Positions 40,705 through 49,986 of a stretch of DNA of 64,000 bases are shown piece by piece. The stretch comes from JBMOMT01 sp049324835. GTDB lineage: Bacteria; Chloroflexota; Anaerolineae; CAYNKW01. The translations under genes and the position numbers were made by a program. The first letter of the stretch is position 1, and the number at the start of each line of letters is the position of its first letter. The notes below the pieces were generated by a model, which saw only the letters and a list, made by a program, of their open reading frames with translations, was not told the origin of the DNA and did not search any database. The stretch spans positions 43,351-107,350 of the forward strand of contig JBMOMT010000031.1 of assembly GCA_049324835.1 (NCBI GenBank). The letters are read 5' to 3'.

Positions 40705-41646
40705 TCATCGAGCCAGCAGGGTTTCACGGTAAAGCTGTTTGACAGCCTGAGCATCCACCGCCACGGCCACGTGAACGTTGGCCGGTTTCTGGGGCCGATC
40801 GGGGGCGATGACCATCGTTCTCGGATCGACCACGGTCATGCCGCGGGTTTCGGCGCCGTGCAACTCTACGGCCAGGTGCAGGTGACGGGTGGTGAGGCTC
40901 TGCGGCTGGATGGCCGCCGCCACCGCGCCGGCATCACCGATCCAGGCTTCATCCACGCCAAAGGTGTCCAGTTCGAACAGCATCAATCGACCGGCGAACT
41001 AGGCCCAGGGATTGGCCGAAGCCAAAAAGTCCTGGGCTTCCTGGCGACTGAACCCCACCTGGACGAACACATCCCAGCCGTACATGACGATCGGCAGCCC
41101 GCTGGTAAAGACAATGTGGGCCGCTTCGGGGTCGTAATAGATGTTGGCCTCGGCCCAGGGGCTGGCGTTGCCGCCGGCAAAGGCCGAGCCGCCCATGAGC
41201 ACGATCTGCGCGATCTTGAGGCCGATGCGCGGCTCCAGGCGCAGCGCGGCGCCGATGTTGGTCAGCGGCGCCAGAGGGATGAGGGTGATCGGCTCTGGGG
41301 CGGCCAGCAGCGTCTGGATCAAAAAATCGACGGCGTGTTGTGAGACGGTCTGCCGTTTCGAGGGTGGGGGGTTCAGGTTGCCCAGGCCGTCTGAGCCGTG
41401 GATCTGGGGCACGTAATGGGTGGGTTCCACCAACGGCTGGGACATGCCTCTGGCCACCGGAATATCGGGCGCGCGCGCGATGTCCAGCACCTTGAGGGTG
41501 TTGGCGGTGACCTGCTCCACGTCGATGTTGCCGGCCACGGTGGTGATGCCCACCACTTTCAGCGCCGGTGAGCGCAGGGCCAACAGCAGGGCATGGGCGT
41601 CGTCGACGCCGGTGTCGACATCGAGGAGTACCGGACGGCTGGGCAT
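40705..41646 (-). pseudogene. nucleoside hydrolase interrupted by an in-frame TAG
   Basis: The N-terminal 215 residues (LLDVDTGVDDAHALLLAL, MGGSAFAGGNASPWAEANIYYDPEAAHIVF) run from 41646 to a TAG at 41001-40999. The same frame then continues without a shift (FAGRLMLFELDTFGVDEAW...) to 40705 and completes a normal-length hydrolase. The stop follows ...ANPWA, where a CAG-to-TAG change would explain it. No frame change is needed, so either the gene is recently inactivated, there is read-through, or it is a sequencing error. The metal site is in the first part; part of the base-binding region is in the second. Confidence 0.85.
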
Positions 41647-41647
41647 G

Positions 41648-42574
41648 TCAACCTTTCAGACCGGTGGTGGCCACACCCTGGACGTAGTAACGTTGCATGG
41701 CCAGGAAAAGGATGATGACCGGCACAGAAGCCAGCGAGCAGCCGGCAAAGGTCCGTCCCCAAAAGATCTGAGTTTGGGTGGTCTGAGACTGAATGGCCAC
41801 CTGGATGACGTACAGGTCTTTTTTGGAAATGGCGATCAGCGGCCAGAAAAAGAGGTTCCAGATGAATTGAAACTCGAGCAGGGCGTTGGTGATGAGGCCG
41901 GGCAGCGAGTTGGGCACGATGATGCGCCACAGGATGCCCCAATAACCCGAGCCGTCGATGATGGCCGCCTCGTCCAGCTCTTTGGGTATCTCGGCGAAAA
42001 ACTGTATCAGAGAAAAGATAACAAAGGGACTGGCATACCAGGGGATCATCAATCCGATGAGGGAGTCGGTCAGGCCCAGTTTTTTGACCACCAGGTAGAG
42101 AGGCACGATAGTTGCCTGCCAGGGCACCAGCATGGTGGCGATGACAAAGACCAGGAGCACATTCTTGGCCGGAAAGTCGAGCCGGGCGAAAAAATAGGCC
42201 CCCAGCGTGTTAAAGAACAACGAACTGGTCACTACCCCAGAAGCAACGATGGCGCTGTTGAGCAGGTAACGGCCGAACTGCAGGCCGGCTTCCTGGCCTA
42301 TTTTATTCAGGCCCAGGACGGTCAGGTAGCTGTCCAGACTCCATTTGACCGGGACGAAGGTCTTTAACGTCAGGGGATAAAGGAATTGGAATATCTCTGA
42401 CTCTTCGCGCAAACTGCCCAGGATCATCCAGGCAAAGGGGATGACAAAAATGAGCACCAGAATGGCAAAAAAGAGAAACCTGGCAATGCCTGGCAACGCC
42501 CGCCACAAGAGCCGCATTCGCCCTGAGGCGGGTTGAGAGCCAGTGCGAGAAGTGACTGCCGACAAAAATGACAT
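41648..42574 (-). CDS. ABC transporter permease, CUT1/MalG type
   Basis: The 308-residue inner-membrane protein has six transmembrane segments (FLFFAILVLIFVIPFAWMILGSL first) and the EAA loop ELDEAAIIDGSGYWGILWRIIVPNSLPGLIT that contacts the ATPase. GGAGGAGGG precedes the ATG. It pairs with the MalF-type permease just upstream and the lipoprotein at 43799-45184. No ATP-binding subunit is encoded anywhere in the window, so a shared MsmX-type ATPase elsewhere is expected. The substrate is probably a nucleoside or related sugar, judged from the catabolic genes downstream. Confidence 0.92.
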   Translation of the reverse strand: MSFLSAVTSRTGSQPASGRMRLLWRALPGIARFLFFAILVLIFVIPFAWMILGSLREESEIFQFLYPLTLKTFVPVKWSLDSYLTVLGLNKIGQEAGLQFGRYLLNSAIVASGVVTSSLFFNTLGAYFFARLDFPAKNVLLVFVIATMLVPWQATIVPLYLVVKKLGLTDSLIGLMIPWYASPFVIFSLIQFFAEIPKELDEAAIIDGSGYWGILWRIIVPNSLPGLITNALLEFQFIWNLFFWPLIAISKKDLYVIQVAIQSQTTQTQIFWGRTFAGCSLASVPVIILFLAMQRYYVQGVATTGLKG

Positions 42575-42597
42575 CGAACCACCCTCCTCCAGCCGTC

Positions 42598-43716
42598 CTA
42601 ATACTCAACTTCCGAGCGCAAGAGGCGCATTTCTACCAGGCTGATGCCCAAAATGATGAACAGCAGAATCACGGAAAGCGCGCTGGCATAGTCCATACGC
42701 TGCATGCGAAAGCCGTTTTTGTAAATGTAAAAGACGATCACCTCGGTGCTGTGCAGCGGCCCGCCGGCGGGTTGCACCATGGCGTAGACCGGTTCGAAAA
42801 CCTGGAAAGTAAAAATCGTCTGGGTAACTACCACAAAGAGGATCACCCGCCGCAACAACGGCACGGTGATGCGCCGGAACACCTGCCAGCGGTTGGCCCC
42901 ATCGACCAATGCCGCCTCGTAGAATTCGGTGGGAATGCCCTTGAGGCCGGCCATCAGGATGAGCGTCGTGAAACCCACATCTTTCCAGATGTGCATGGCA
43001 GCAATGGACGGCAAGGCCCGTTTGGCATCGGAGAGAAAGGCCACCCGCTGGAAGCCCAGCGAGGCGATGATGCTGTTGATGAGGCCCTGCTGCACGTGGT
43101 ACATCATGCTCCACAAAATGGCCACTACGATGATAGAGGTGACCACCGGCGTAAAGATGGCCGAGCGCACCACGCCCATGCCCAACACCTCGCGCTGCAC
43201 CATGACGGCCAGGAACAGCGACAGAAGGATCTGGATGGGCACTTTCATGATCACATACTTGACCGTGACCCACATTGAGTTCCAAAAGTACTTGTCGCCG
43301 CTTTCCACCAGGAAAAAATAGGCCTGTCGCCAGATGATCAAGGTCATTGCCGCCAGCCCCACGGCCAGCGTCCAACGAGCGACCCTGCCGGCCTGGCTCC
43401 GCCGCAATACCGGCCACCGTAAAACGAGATAAATGAGCAGGCTGGGAATGAGGCCCAACAACACCTGGGGATAAAAGCCAGCATCACCGATGGCGTCGAT
43501 GTAGTGCTGCAAGCCGACCAAGTCGCCATAACCGCCCAGCAGGCTGTATTCCCACAGGCTGGTCCACATGGCCGAGACGATGGGGTAATAACGAAAAATA
43601 CAAAAGTTGATCAGCGCCGGCAAGATGAACAGAAAAGCCACCAAATAGTTCCGATTCCGGCGAGACCAGACTCTTTTCCCAAAAGAAGGGGTGGGTGAAG
43701 TGGTTACAGAAGCCAC
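42598..43716 (-). CDS. ABC transporter permease, CUT1/MalF type
   Basis: GTG 43716 with GGAGG 6 nt upstream is preferred to TTG 43752. The protein (372 residues from this start) has ~8 hydrophobic segments (NYLVAFLFILPALINFCIF first). Its EAA loop reads EFYEAALVDGANRWQVFRRITVPLLRRVI. A ~60-residue insertion between the first segments (GLIPSLLIYLVLRWPVLRRSQAGRVARW) is longer than in MalF relatives. It forms the transmembrane channel with the MalG-type partner 23 nt downstream. Confidence 0.9.
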   Translation of the reverse strand: MASVTTSPTPSFGKRVWSRRNRNYLVAFLFILPALINFCIFRYYPIVSAMWTSLWEYSLLGGYGDLVGLQHYIDAIGDAGFYPQVLLGLIPSLLIYLVLRWPVLRRSQAGRVARWTLAVGLAAMTLIIWRQAYFFLVESGDKYFWNSMWVTVKYVIMKVPIQILLSLFLAVMVQREVLGMGVVRSAIFTPVVTSIIVVAILWSMMYHVQQGLINSIIASLGFQRVAFLSDAKRALPSIAAMHIWKDVGFTTLILMAGLKGIPTEFYEAALVDGANRWQVFRRITVPLLRRVILFVVVTQTIFTFQVFEPVYAMVQPAGGPLHSTEVIVFYIYKNGFRMQRMDYASALSVILLFIILGISLVEMRLLRSEVEY

Positions 43717-43798
43717 ATCTGCCCTCCAATCAACCGTGGATTCGGGTAGCAAGAAAGGTCAGGCCGGATGGCCCGGCCTGACCTTCAGGCGTACAGAA

Positions 43799-45184
43799 TT
43801 ACTTGTTCCAGCCTTCGTACTTTTTGACCGCTTCCTCGATGCGTGTAGCGCCCTCGTGCATCAGGTCCGCCACATCGCCGCCCAGGGCGGCGTCGCCAAA
43901 GACCTCAGCGGCCACCTGCTGGTACTCGGTGTAACCCGGCGTCTGGATGCGCGGGATGCCAAACTCGAGCAGGCCGTCCCGGAACAACTGCTGCGGATAT
44001 TCGTTATACTCGGGCAGCTCGTTGAGCAACCCCAGGTGAGCCGGCAACTGGCGCACGTGATTGTAATAGATGGTGGAGCCTTCTTTGCCGGCGGCAAACT
44101 TGATAAAAGCCAACGCGGCCTCGAACTTTTCCTCCGGGATGTTGGCCGAGATGCCCCAGTGCCAGGAGCCGGTGTGGCAAAGCTGCGTCTTGAAGTAGGG
44201 GATGCCCGTCACACCGTAGCGAAAGCTACCATCCGGATACAGGCGATTGATCTCGCCGATGCGGTTATCGGGCGTGACCATAAAGGCGTGCTGTTTGCTG
44301 GAGAAGGGCTGGGGCAGCGCCTCGACGGGCGTCACCTTCCAGGTCTGGTGCATGTCCTGGTAGAACTGCATGCCCTCGATGGCCTCGTCGGTATCAAAGT
44401 AACCCACAAAGGTGATGCCATCGTCGCCCATGAACTTGTAGGTATTGCTGCCTTTTTCGCCGTTAGAGCGCGGAACGATACCGTGTTCATAGTCGCCCGT
44501 CCAGGTGCCCTGACCCCAACGCACGCCCCACACTTCGGGCACACCATCGCCATCCTCGTCGACGGTGGTCTTTTGCCAGGCCTCGAGCGCCTCCTGCATC
44601 GTCCAGCTATTTTCCAGCTCTTGCGGCGGGTTGATGCCGGCCTCGTCGGTGTAATCTGTGTTGTAGAACATGAGCGAGCAGGACTGCATCATCGGCGGCC
44701 CGTAAAAGTGGCCCGCGTAACTGCCTTCCTCGACCGACTGCGGCGCCCACTGCTGCATCTCTTCTGCGGTGAAATAGTCGGTCAGGTCGACCAGCACCTT
44801 GTTCCAGGCATAGTGCTTCATGTCTGGGCCGTCGGACTGAAGGATGTCGAAATCGGCGCCCACCGCCACCGAGGTTTCGATCTTGGGGAACAGCTCACGG
44901 AACGGAACAACGTCGAGCTCGATGCTGACGTGACTCCATTTGCCGCCGTCGATCTTTTGGAAAGCTTCCATCTGCTCGATGTAGGCGTTCTGCTGGTCAT
45001 CGTCCTGCATGGCGACCAGCTTGAGCACGATGGGCTCTTTTTCCGAAGGCACTTCTGCCTTGGTTGGTACTTCGGTGGCTTTTTCGGCGACCTCGGTAGG
45101 GGTTGGCTCTTCTGTCTTGGCGCAGGCAGCGAGCGCCAGGGCCACCACCAACAAAAGTGTAAGCATAACCGAAAGTTTTTTCAT
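43799..45184 (-). CDS. extracellular solute-binding lipoprotein (family 1, sugar type)
   Basis: The N-terminus has a lipobox (LLVVALALAACAKT) followed by a short Glu/Pro/Thr linker. The 461-residue body has the family 1 pattern: VLKLVAMQDDDQQNAYIEQMEAF, FDILQSDGPDMKHYAWNKVLVDLTDY, then GYFDTDEAIEGMQFYQDM and AALAFIKFAAGKEGS. It captures the substrate for the two permeases that follow. GAGGAGGAGC precedes the ATG. A strong promoter lies ~250 nt upstream, giving a long leader. The closeness to hydrolases suggests nucleosides, but family 1 proteins mostly bind oligosaccharides. Confidence 0.92.
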   Translation of the reverse strand: MKKLSVMLTLLLVVALALAACAKTEEPTPTEVAEKATEVPTKAEVPSEKEPIVLKLVAMQDDDQQNAYIEQMEAFQKIDGGKWSHVSIELDVVPFRELFPKIETSVAVGADFDILQSDGPDMKHYAWNKVLVDLTDYFTAEEMQQWAPQSVEEGSYAGHFYGPPMMQSCSLMFYNTDYTDEAGINPPQELENSWTMQEALEAWQKTTVDEDGDGVPEVWGVRWGQGTWTGDYEHGIVPRSNGEKGSNTYKFMGDDGITFVGYFDTDEAIEGMQFYQDMHQTWKVTPVEALPQPFSSKQHAFMVTPDNRIGEINRLYPDGSFRYGVTGIPYFKTQLCHTGSWHWGISANIPEEKFEAALAFIKFAAGKEGSTIYYNHVRQLPAHLGLLNELPEYNEYPQQLFRDGLLEFGIPRIQTPGYTEYQQVAAEVFGDAALGGDVADLMHEGATRIEEAVKKYEGWNK

Positions 45185-45436
45185 TTCTTGCTCCTCCTCA
45201 CAGACATAGAGTGGAATACGCTTGCCAGGGAAAATTTCGCATGGTCGCGATGCTCAGTAGACCCCACCTCCTTTCTCTTTTCGTGCGGCAGATCCGCATC
45301 GGCGCCGCAACAAGTGGCCAGACAGGGAGAGACAAAACAGATACAACCTGGGCAGGAGAGGGATAATCGGTGTGTGAGCCACATACGGGTTCATTCGGGT
45401 GTGGGAAACTCGGACAACTACAACAGATTGGGCAGG

Positions 45437-45465
45437 ATTATAGCATAATGACCCATTCTCGTCAA
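45437..45465 (-). promoter_or_regulatory. promoter of the transporter/nucleoside-hydrolase operon
   Basis: On the minus strand: TTGACG (45465-45460), a 17-bp spacer and TATAAT (45442-45437). The gene-free region 45185-45668 contains this and a divergent promoter; no other gene is visible there. Confidence 0.85.
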
Positions 45466-45524
45466 GAGTTTACGACTCAAAACGGCGTTTTGCTCCGAGA
45501 AACCTAACCCCCTGCCCTGAATGT

Positions 45525-45553
45525 TTGCCAGATTCAGCGTCTGATGGTATAAT
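45525..45553 (+). promoter_or_regulatory. promoter of the molybdopterin-oxidoreductase operon
   Basis: TTGCCA (45525-45530), a 17-bp spacer and TATAAT (45548-45553), about 115 nt before the start codon. Confidence 0.8.
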
Positions 45554-45668
45554 CCCCCAGGTTTTGCTCGTGGAACACCCTCCTTTGCAGCAAAACCGAA
45601 ACTCACATCCCCAATAGACAGGCAGCACAAATGCTCATGCATCGATTCAGAGAGGAGTCGGTATCCAC

Positions 45669-47996
45669 ATGACCAAGCTTAGCAGGCGCACCTTCCTCAA
45701 GCTGGCAGGTACGGGGGTTGCTGCCACCACTTTTTATTCACTCAAGCGTCGATATGGCATCCTCCACGCTTTGGTCCACACCACGCAGGGTCCGGTTCTT
45801 CCCGAAGAGACGTTGGTGCCTGGCGTTTGCCGCATGTGTCCCGGCGGATGTGGTCTGGTGGCCCGCGTGGTAGACGGCCGCGTGGTCAAGCTCGATGGCA
45901 ACCCCATGCACCCCAGCAATCAGGGCACGCTTTGCCCCAAAGGTCAGGCAGGCCTCCAGGCCCTCTACGATCCGGATCGGCTCACCGGCCCCATGCGCCG
46001 CGTTGGTGAACGAGGCTCCGGGCATTGGCAGCCTATCGCCTGGGACGAAGCCCTTTCAGAGGTGGCGAATCGGCTCAAAGAGATGCGGGCCGCCGGCCAG
46101 CCGGAACGGCTGGTTTTCCTGCACGACGGCAAAGACGGCCCCACCGCCGACCTGGTCGCCCGCTTCTGCCAGGCTTTTGGCACACCCAACAATGTCCGAG
46201 CGCCTTTTTACTACCGCGCCGATGGCGCGCCCCTGGCGCGCCTTCTGAGCCAGGGCTGGGCGGAACACGCCGCCTACGACTGGGAGAACACCGATTACGT
46301 TCTCTTTTTCGGGGGAGCCTTCCTGGAGGCCTGGCAGCCGCTGCCTCGCTCTCTGGCCGCTTACAGCCGCCTGCGCCGTGGGCGGCCCCGCATGCGGGCC
46401 AAGATCGTGCAGGTGGAGAGCCGGGCGTCCGTCACGGCCACCAAAGCCGACGAGTGGCTGGCGATCAACCCGGGCACCGAGGGCGCGCTGGCCCTGAGCA
46501 TCGCCCACGTCATCGTGCGCGACGATCTGTACGACGCCGAGTTTGTGCGCCAGCACACCTTTGGCTTCGAAGATTGGTCCGCCACCACCGGGGAGCGTCA
46601 CGAGGGCTTTCGGAGCCTGGTGCTGCGCGATTACGCGCCCAGCACCGTGGCCCAGGTGACGGGCATCCCGGCCGACAAGATCGAGCGCATCGCCCGCGAG
46701 TTTGCCACCGCGCGTCCGGCTGTGGCCGCCGGCGACGTGGGCGGCCTGAACGGCAGCCTCTATGCCCAGTGGGCCATCCACTGCCTGAACGCCCTGGTCG
46801 GCTCCATCGATGCCAGCGGCGGCGTGCTGCGGCAGCGACGCCCCCCTCTGGCCGAATGGCCTGTTGTTGAACTCGACCAGACGGCGCAGGCCGGTTTGGC
46901 CCAGGCGCGCTTCGATGGCGCCGGCGCTCGCTTTCCACTGGCGCAGGACGCGCCCGCTGCCCTGGCGAGTGAGATCGCCGCCGCCGCTCAGCCACCCGAA
47001 GCGCTTTTCCTCTATCATGCCAACCCACTCTACGATTTCCCCACCGCCGGCTGGCAAGAGGCTCTGGCGCGAGTGCCTTTTATCGTCAGCTTGGCGCCTT
47101 ACCTGGATGAGACCAGCACCCACGCCGACTTGTTGCTGCCCGATTGCAGCTTTTTGGAAAAGTGGTTCTACGAGCCGCTGGCGCCCAGCATCGGCGTGCC
47201 TGCCGTGGCCCTGGGCCGGCCGATCATTCCGCCACTCTACGACACGCGCAACACCGGCGACGTGCTCATTGCGCTGGCGCAGGCGGTGGGGGGCAACGTG
47301 GGGGCGGCCCTGCCGTGGGCCGATTTCGCCTCGGCCATCCAGGATCGCCTGCGAGGGCTTTACAATTCTGGCGTGGGCATGCCCCGGCGCGAGACCTTTG
47401 ACGAGTTCTGGGCCGAGTTCCAGGCCCGGGGCGTCTGGTATGTGCAGGAATACGAACTGGGCCAGTGGGAGCAGGTGTTGACCACTCCTTCGGGCAGGTT
47501 CGAGTTCTATTCGCAGACGTTGGTCCAGGCCGTGGGCACAAGTGACCAGGAATCGGGGCCGCGTTACCAGCCGCCGCGCTTTATCGGTGATGAAGGGCAA
47601 TACCCCTTGCATCTACTGACCTTCCCGCTGGTGACCACCGGGCAGCGCTGGAGCGCCAACCTGCCCTGGCTGCAAGAGACCTATGGTCTGCACATGCAGA
47701 TGCGGTGGGAAAACTGGGTCGAACTCAACACGCACACCGCGCACGAGTTGGGCATCGAGGATGGGGCTCTGGTGTGGGTGGAATCGCCGGTGGGCCGCGT
47801 GCAATTAAAGGCGCGCCTGTGGGAGGGCATCCATCCGGAAGTGGTGGGCATCCCAGAGGGACAGGGGCACACCGCTGGCGGCCGCTACGCCGAGGGGCAC
47901 GGTGCAACCCCCAATGCCCTGCTGGCCCCTGAAATCGACGCCCTGAGCGGCGAGCTGGCCCACCGCGCCACGCGGGTTCGGGTCTACAAAGCCTGA
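45669..47996 (+). CDS. molybdopterin oxidoreductase, Psr/Qrc-like catalytic subunit
   Basis: The N-terminus has a Tat signal (LSRRTFLKLAGTGVAATTF), so the protein is exported folded. A [4Fe-4S] site follows with Cys at 54, 57, 61 and 89 (CRMCPGGC...LCPKG). The body has the bis-MGD fold with the C-terminal domain (LHLLTFPLVTTGQRWS...ELNTHTAHELGIEDGALVWVESP). In the region where the metal-ligand Cys or Sec normally sits (PNNVRAPFYYRADGAP) I see no Cys, so Mo may be bound differently or absent, as in QrcB. It heads a run with a four-cluster ferredoxin and an NrfD protein, a typical CISM complex. The substrate is unknown. Confidence 0.88.
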   Translation: MTKLSRRTFLKLAGTGVAATTFYSLKRRYGILHALVHTTQGPVLPEETLVPGVCRMCPGGCGLVARVVDGRVVKLDGNPMHPSNQGTLCPKGQAGLQALYDPDRLTGPMRRVGERGSGHWQPIAWDEALSEVANRLKEMRAAGQPERLVFLHDGKDGPTADLVARFCQAFGTPNNVRAPFYYRADGAPLARLLSQGWAEHAAYDWENTDYVLFFGGAFLEAWQPLPRSLAAYSRLRRGRPRMRAKIVQVESRASVTATKADEWLAINPGTEGALALSIAHVIVRDDLYDAEFVRQHTFGFEDWSATTGERHEGFRSLVLRDYAPSTVAQVTGIPADKIERIAREFATARPAVAAGDVGGLNGSLYAQWAIHCLNALVGSIDASGGVLRQRRPPLAEWPVVELDQTAQAGLAQARFDGAGARFPLAQDAPAALASEIAAAAQPPEALFLYHANPLYDFPTAGWQEALARVPFIVSLAPYLDETSTHADLLLPDCSFLEKWFYEPLAPSIGVPAVALGRPIIPPLYDTRNTGDVLIALAQAVGGNVGAALPWADFASAIQDRLRGLYNSGVGMPRRETFDEFWAEFQARGVWYVQEYELGQWEQVLTTPSGRFEFYSQTLVQAVGTSDQESGPRYQPPRFIGDEGQYPLHLLTFPLVTTGQRWSANLPWLQETYGLHMQMRWENWVELNTHTAHELGIEDGALVWVESPVGRVQLKARLWEGIHPEVVGIPEGQGHTAGGRYAEGHGATPNALLAPEIDALSGELAHRATRVRVYKA

Positions 47997-48022
47997 GAGT
48001 TGGAGAGGGGAGGATAAGGCAC

Positions 48023-48718
48023 ATGCCTCGTTGGGGAATGGTGATCGATCTGGATAAATGCACGGCCTGTCAGGCCTGCTCTGTGGCCTGCCTGGTCGAA
48101 AACAATATTCCGATTGTCGGGCGGGAGGAATCGCAGCACAACAGGGCCATTTCCTGGCATTATGTACTGCCCATACAAAAAGAGGGAGAGTACCCTCACT
48201 TTCGGGTAGAGTTTTTCCCCAGGCCCTGTTTTCATTGCGACGAACCGCCCTGCGTCAAGGTCTGTCCGGTGGGTGCGACTTATGTGGATGAAGAAGGGCT
48301 GGTGCTGGTCGATTACGATCGCTGCATCGGCTGCAAGTATTGTGTGGGCAACTGTCCCTACGGCATCCGCTACGTCAACTGGCGTCACTACCACTGGCCT
48401 GAACCGATGGAGCAGGCGCTCAACCCTGCGGTGCCCATCCGGCCCGAGGGGGTGATCGAAAAATGCACCTTTTGTCTGCATCGGTTGCAGCGGGCCAAAC
48501 GCGAAGCGGCGGCCCGGGGGCGTCCGCTCACCGATTCAGAGCTGGTGCTGCTGCCGGCCTGCAACCAGGCCTGCCCGGCCTCGGCGCGTTATTTCGGTGA
48601 TCTGGACGATCCGGATAGCACCGTCTCCAGGCTGGCCCGCAGCCCCCGCGCCTTTCGTTTGCTGGAGGATCTGGGCACAGAACCCAGGGTGTACTATTTG
48701 GCAGAGGAGAAGAGCTGA
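48023..48718 (+). CDS. four-cluster ferredoxin-like subunit (PsrB/DsrO/QrcC type)
   Basis: The 231-residue protein carries sixteen Cys for four [4Fe-4S] clusters: C13/16/19/23, C69/72/77/81, C101/104/107/111 and C148/151/180/184. It has no signal peptide of its own, so it probably rides out with the Tat-exported catalytic subunit. The start overlaps nothing; GGGGAGG precedes it. The stop overlaps the next ATG (CTGATG). It conducts electrons between the molybdopterin subunit and the NrfD membrane protein. Confidence 0.94.
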   Translation: MPRWGMVIDLDKCTACQACSVACLVENNIPIVGREESQHNRAISWHYVLPIQKEGEYPHFRVEFFPRPCFHCDEPPCVKVCPVGATYVDEEGLVLVDYDRCIGCKYCVGNCPYGIRYVNWRHYHWPEPMEQALNPAVPIRPEGVIEKCTFCLHRLQRAKREAAARGRPLTDSELVLLPACNQACPASARYFGDLDDPDSTVSRLARSPRAFRLLEDLGTEPRVYYLAEEKS

Positions 48719-49986
48719 TGGATCACCAGGCGTTTGGCAAACACGCGCCGCTGTTCGCGCCGCTGCTGCGCACCAGCAGGCGCTACTACCTGGCGGTGGT
48801 TGTTCTTGGGCTGATCGTCGCCTGGGGGGCGGGAGCCTATATCTACCAGTTCACCGCCGGGCTGGGCGTCACCGGGCTGAGCCTGCCGGTGCCCTGGGGT
48901 GTGCATATCATCAATTTCATCTTTTTCATCGCCGTGGGTTTTGGCGGCACACTGACCTCGGCGGTTCTGCGCATCTTTAACGCCGGCTGGCGCACGCCCA
49001 TCACCCGCGCCGCCGAATTGTTGACCGTCTGTGGGTTGATATTCGGTACACTGAACGTGGTCTTTGCTCTGGCCAAGCCGCAGCGCATTCTCAACCTGGT
49101 GTTCTATCCCCACCCACAATCGCCTTTGATCTGGGACGTGGTCGCCATCGGTAGCTACATTCTGCTCAGCCTGGTCTACCTGTATCTGCCCATGATCCCC
49201 GACATTGCCACCCTGCGCGATTCCTTTCCCCGGCGCAAGCGGCTGTACGAATTTTTGGCCCTCGGCTGGACCGGCTCTGCCAGTCAGAAAAAGCGGCTAG
49301 AGCGACTGATCGATATCCTGACGGTGATGATGCTGCCCACGGCGGTGGCCGTGCACTCGGTGCTGGCCTGGATCTTTGGCATGACCCTGCGTCCAGGGTG
49401 GCACAGCACCATCTTTGGCCCCTATTTTATCATGGGCGCGATGTTCAGCGGCATTGGCGCGCTGCTGGTGGTCATGGCCGTCTTGCGGCGCGCGCTGCAC
49501 CTGGAAAACTATTTAAAGCCCCTCCACTTTAACAACATGGGCATTCTGTTGTTGATCATGTCTTTTGCCTGGCTCTACTTTACCATCGCTGAGTATCTGA
49601 CCGTGTTCTATGGCAACGAACACGCCGAGATGACGGTCTTGTGGGCCAAGTTCAACGGCGAATTCGCCCCCTACTTTTGGCTCCAGGTGATCACCTGTTT
49701 CGTGATTCCCTTTGGCTTGTTGATCTCGCGGCGGACGCGCACCATCACCGGCACGGTCATCGCCGGAGCCAGCGTGGTGATCGGCATGTGGCTGGAGAGG
49801 TTCGTCATCATCGTGCCGACGCTGGCTCGACCCTTTTTACCCTACCCGCGCCCTACCTATACACCGAACTGGGTCGAGTGGTCTGTCATGGCCGGCTGTA
49901 CGGCGGCCATCATTCTCGTTTTTGTGGTGTTTGCCAAGTTCTTTCCCCTCGTTTCGGTGTGGGAACTAGAGGAGCATGAACAGTGA
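48718..49986 (+). CDS. NrfD/PsrC-family membrane quinone-interacting subunit
   Basis: The 422-residue protein has about ten transmembrane segments (YYLAVVVLGLIVAWGAGAYIY; PWGVHIINFIFFIAVGFGG; IWDVVAIGSYILLSLVYLYLPM and others), the hallmark of NrfD proteins that exchange electrons with menaquinone and may pump protons. It overlaps the ferredoxin gene by one base and its stop overlaps the next start. Together with the two preceding genes it forms a CISM-type complex, and with the two following genes it resembles the O/P half of DsrMKJOP. Confidence 0.93.
   Translation: MDHQAFGKHAPLFAPLLRTSRRYYLAVVVLGLIVAWGAGAYIYQFTAGLGVTGLSLPVPWGVHIINFIFFIAVGFGGTLTSAVLRIFNAGWRTPITRAAELLTVCGLIFGTLNVVFALAKPQRILNLVFYPHPQSPLIWDVVAIGSYILLSLVYLYLPMIPDIATLRDSFPRRKRLYEFLALGWTGSASQKKRLERLIDILTVMMLPTAVAVHSVLAWIFGMTLRPGWHSTIFGPYFIMGAMFSGIGALLVVMAVLRRALHLENYLKPLHFNNMGILLLIMSFAWLYFTIAEYLTVFYGNEHAEMTVLWAKFNGEFAPYFWLQVITCFVIPFGLLISRRTRTITGTVIAGASVVIGMWLERFVIIVPTLARPFLPYPRPTYTPNWVEWSVMAGCTAAIILVFVVFAKFFPLVSVWELEEHEQ

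Noticed and set aside
40999..41001. TAG in the nucleoside hydrolase as pyrrolysine or selenocysteine
   Set aside because: Sec uses UGA, not UAG; pyrrolysine is not known in this family and no pyl genes or structure are visible. A nonsense mutation is simpler.
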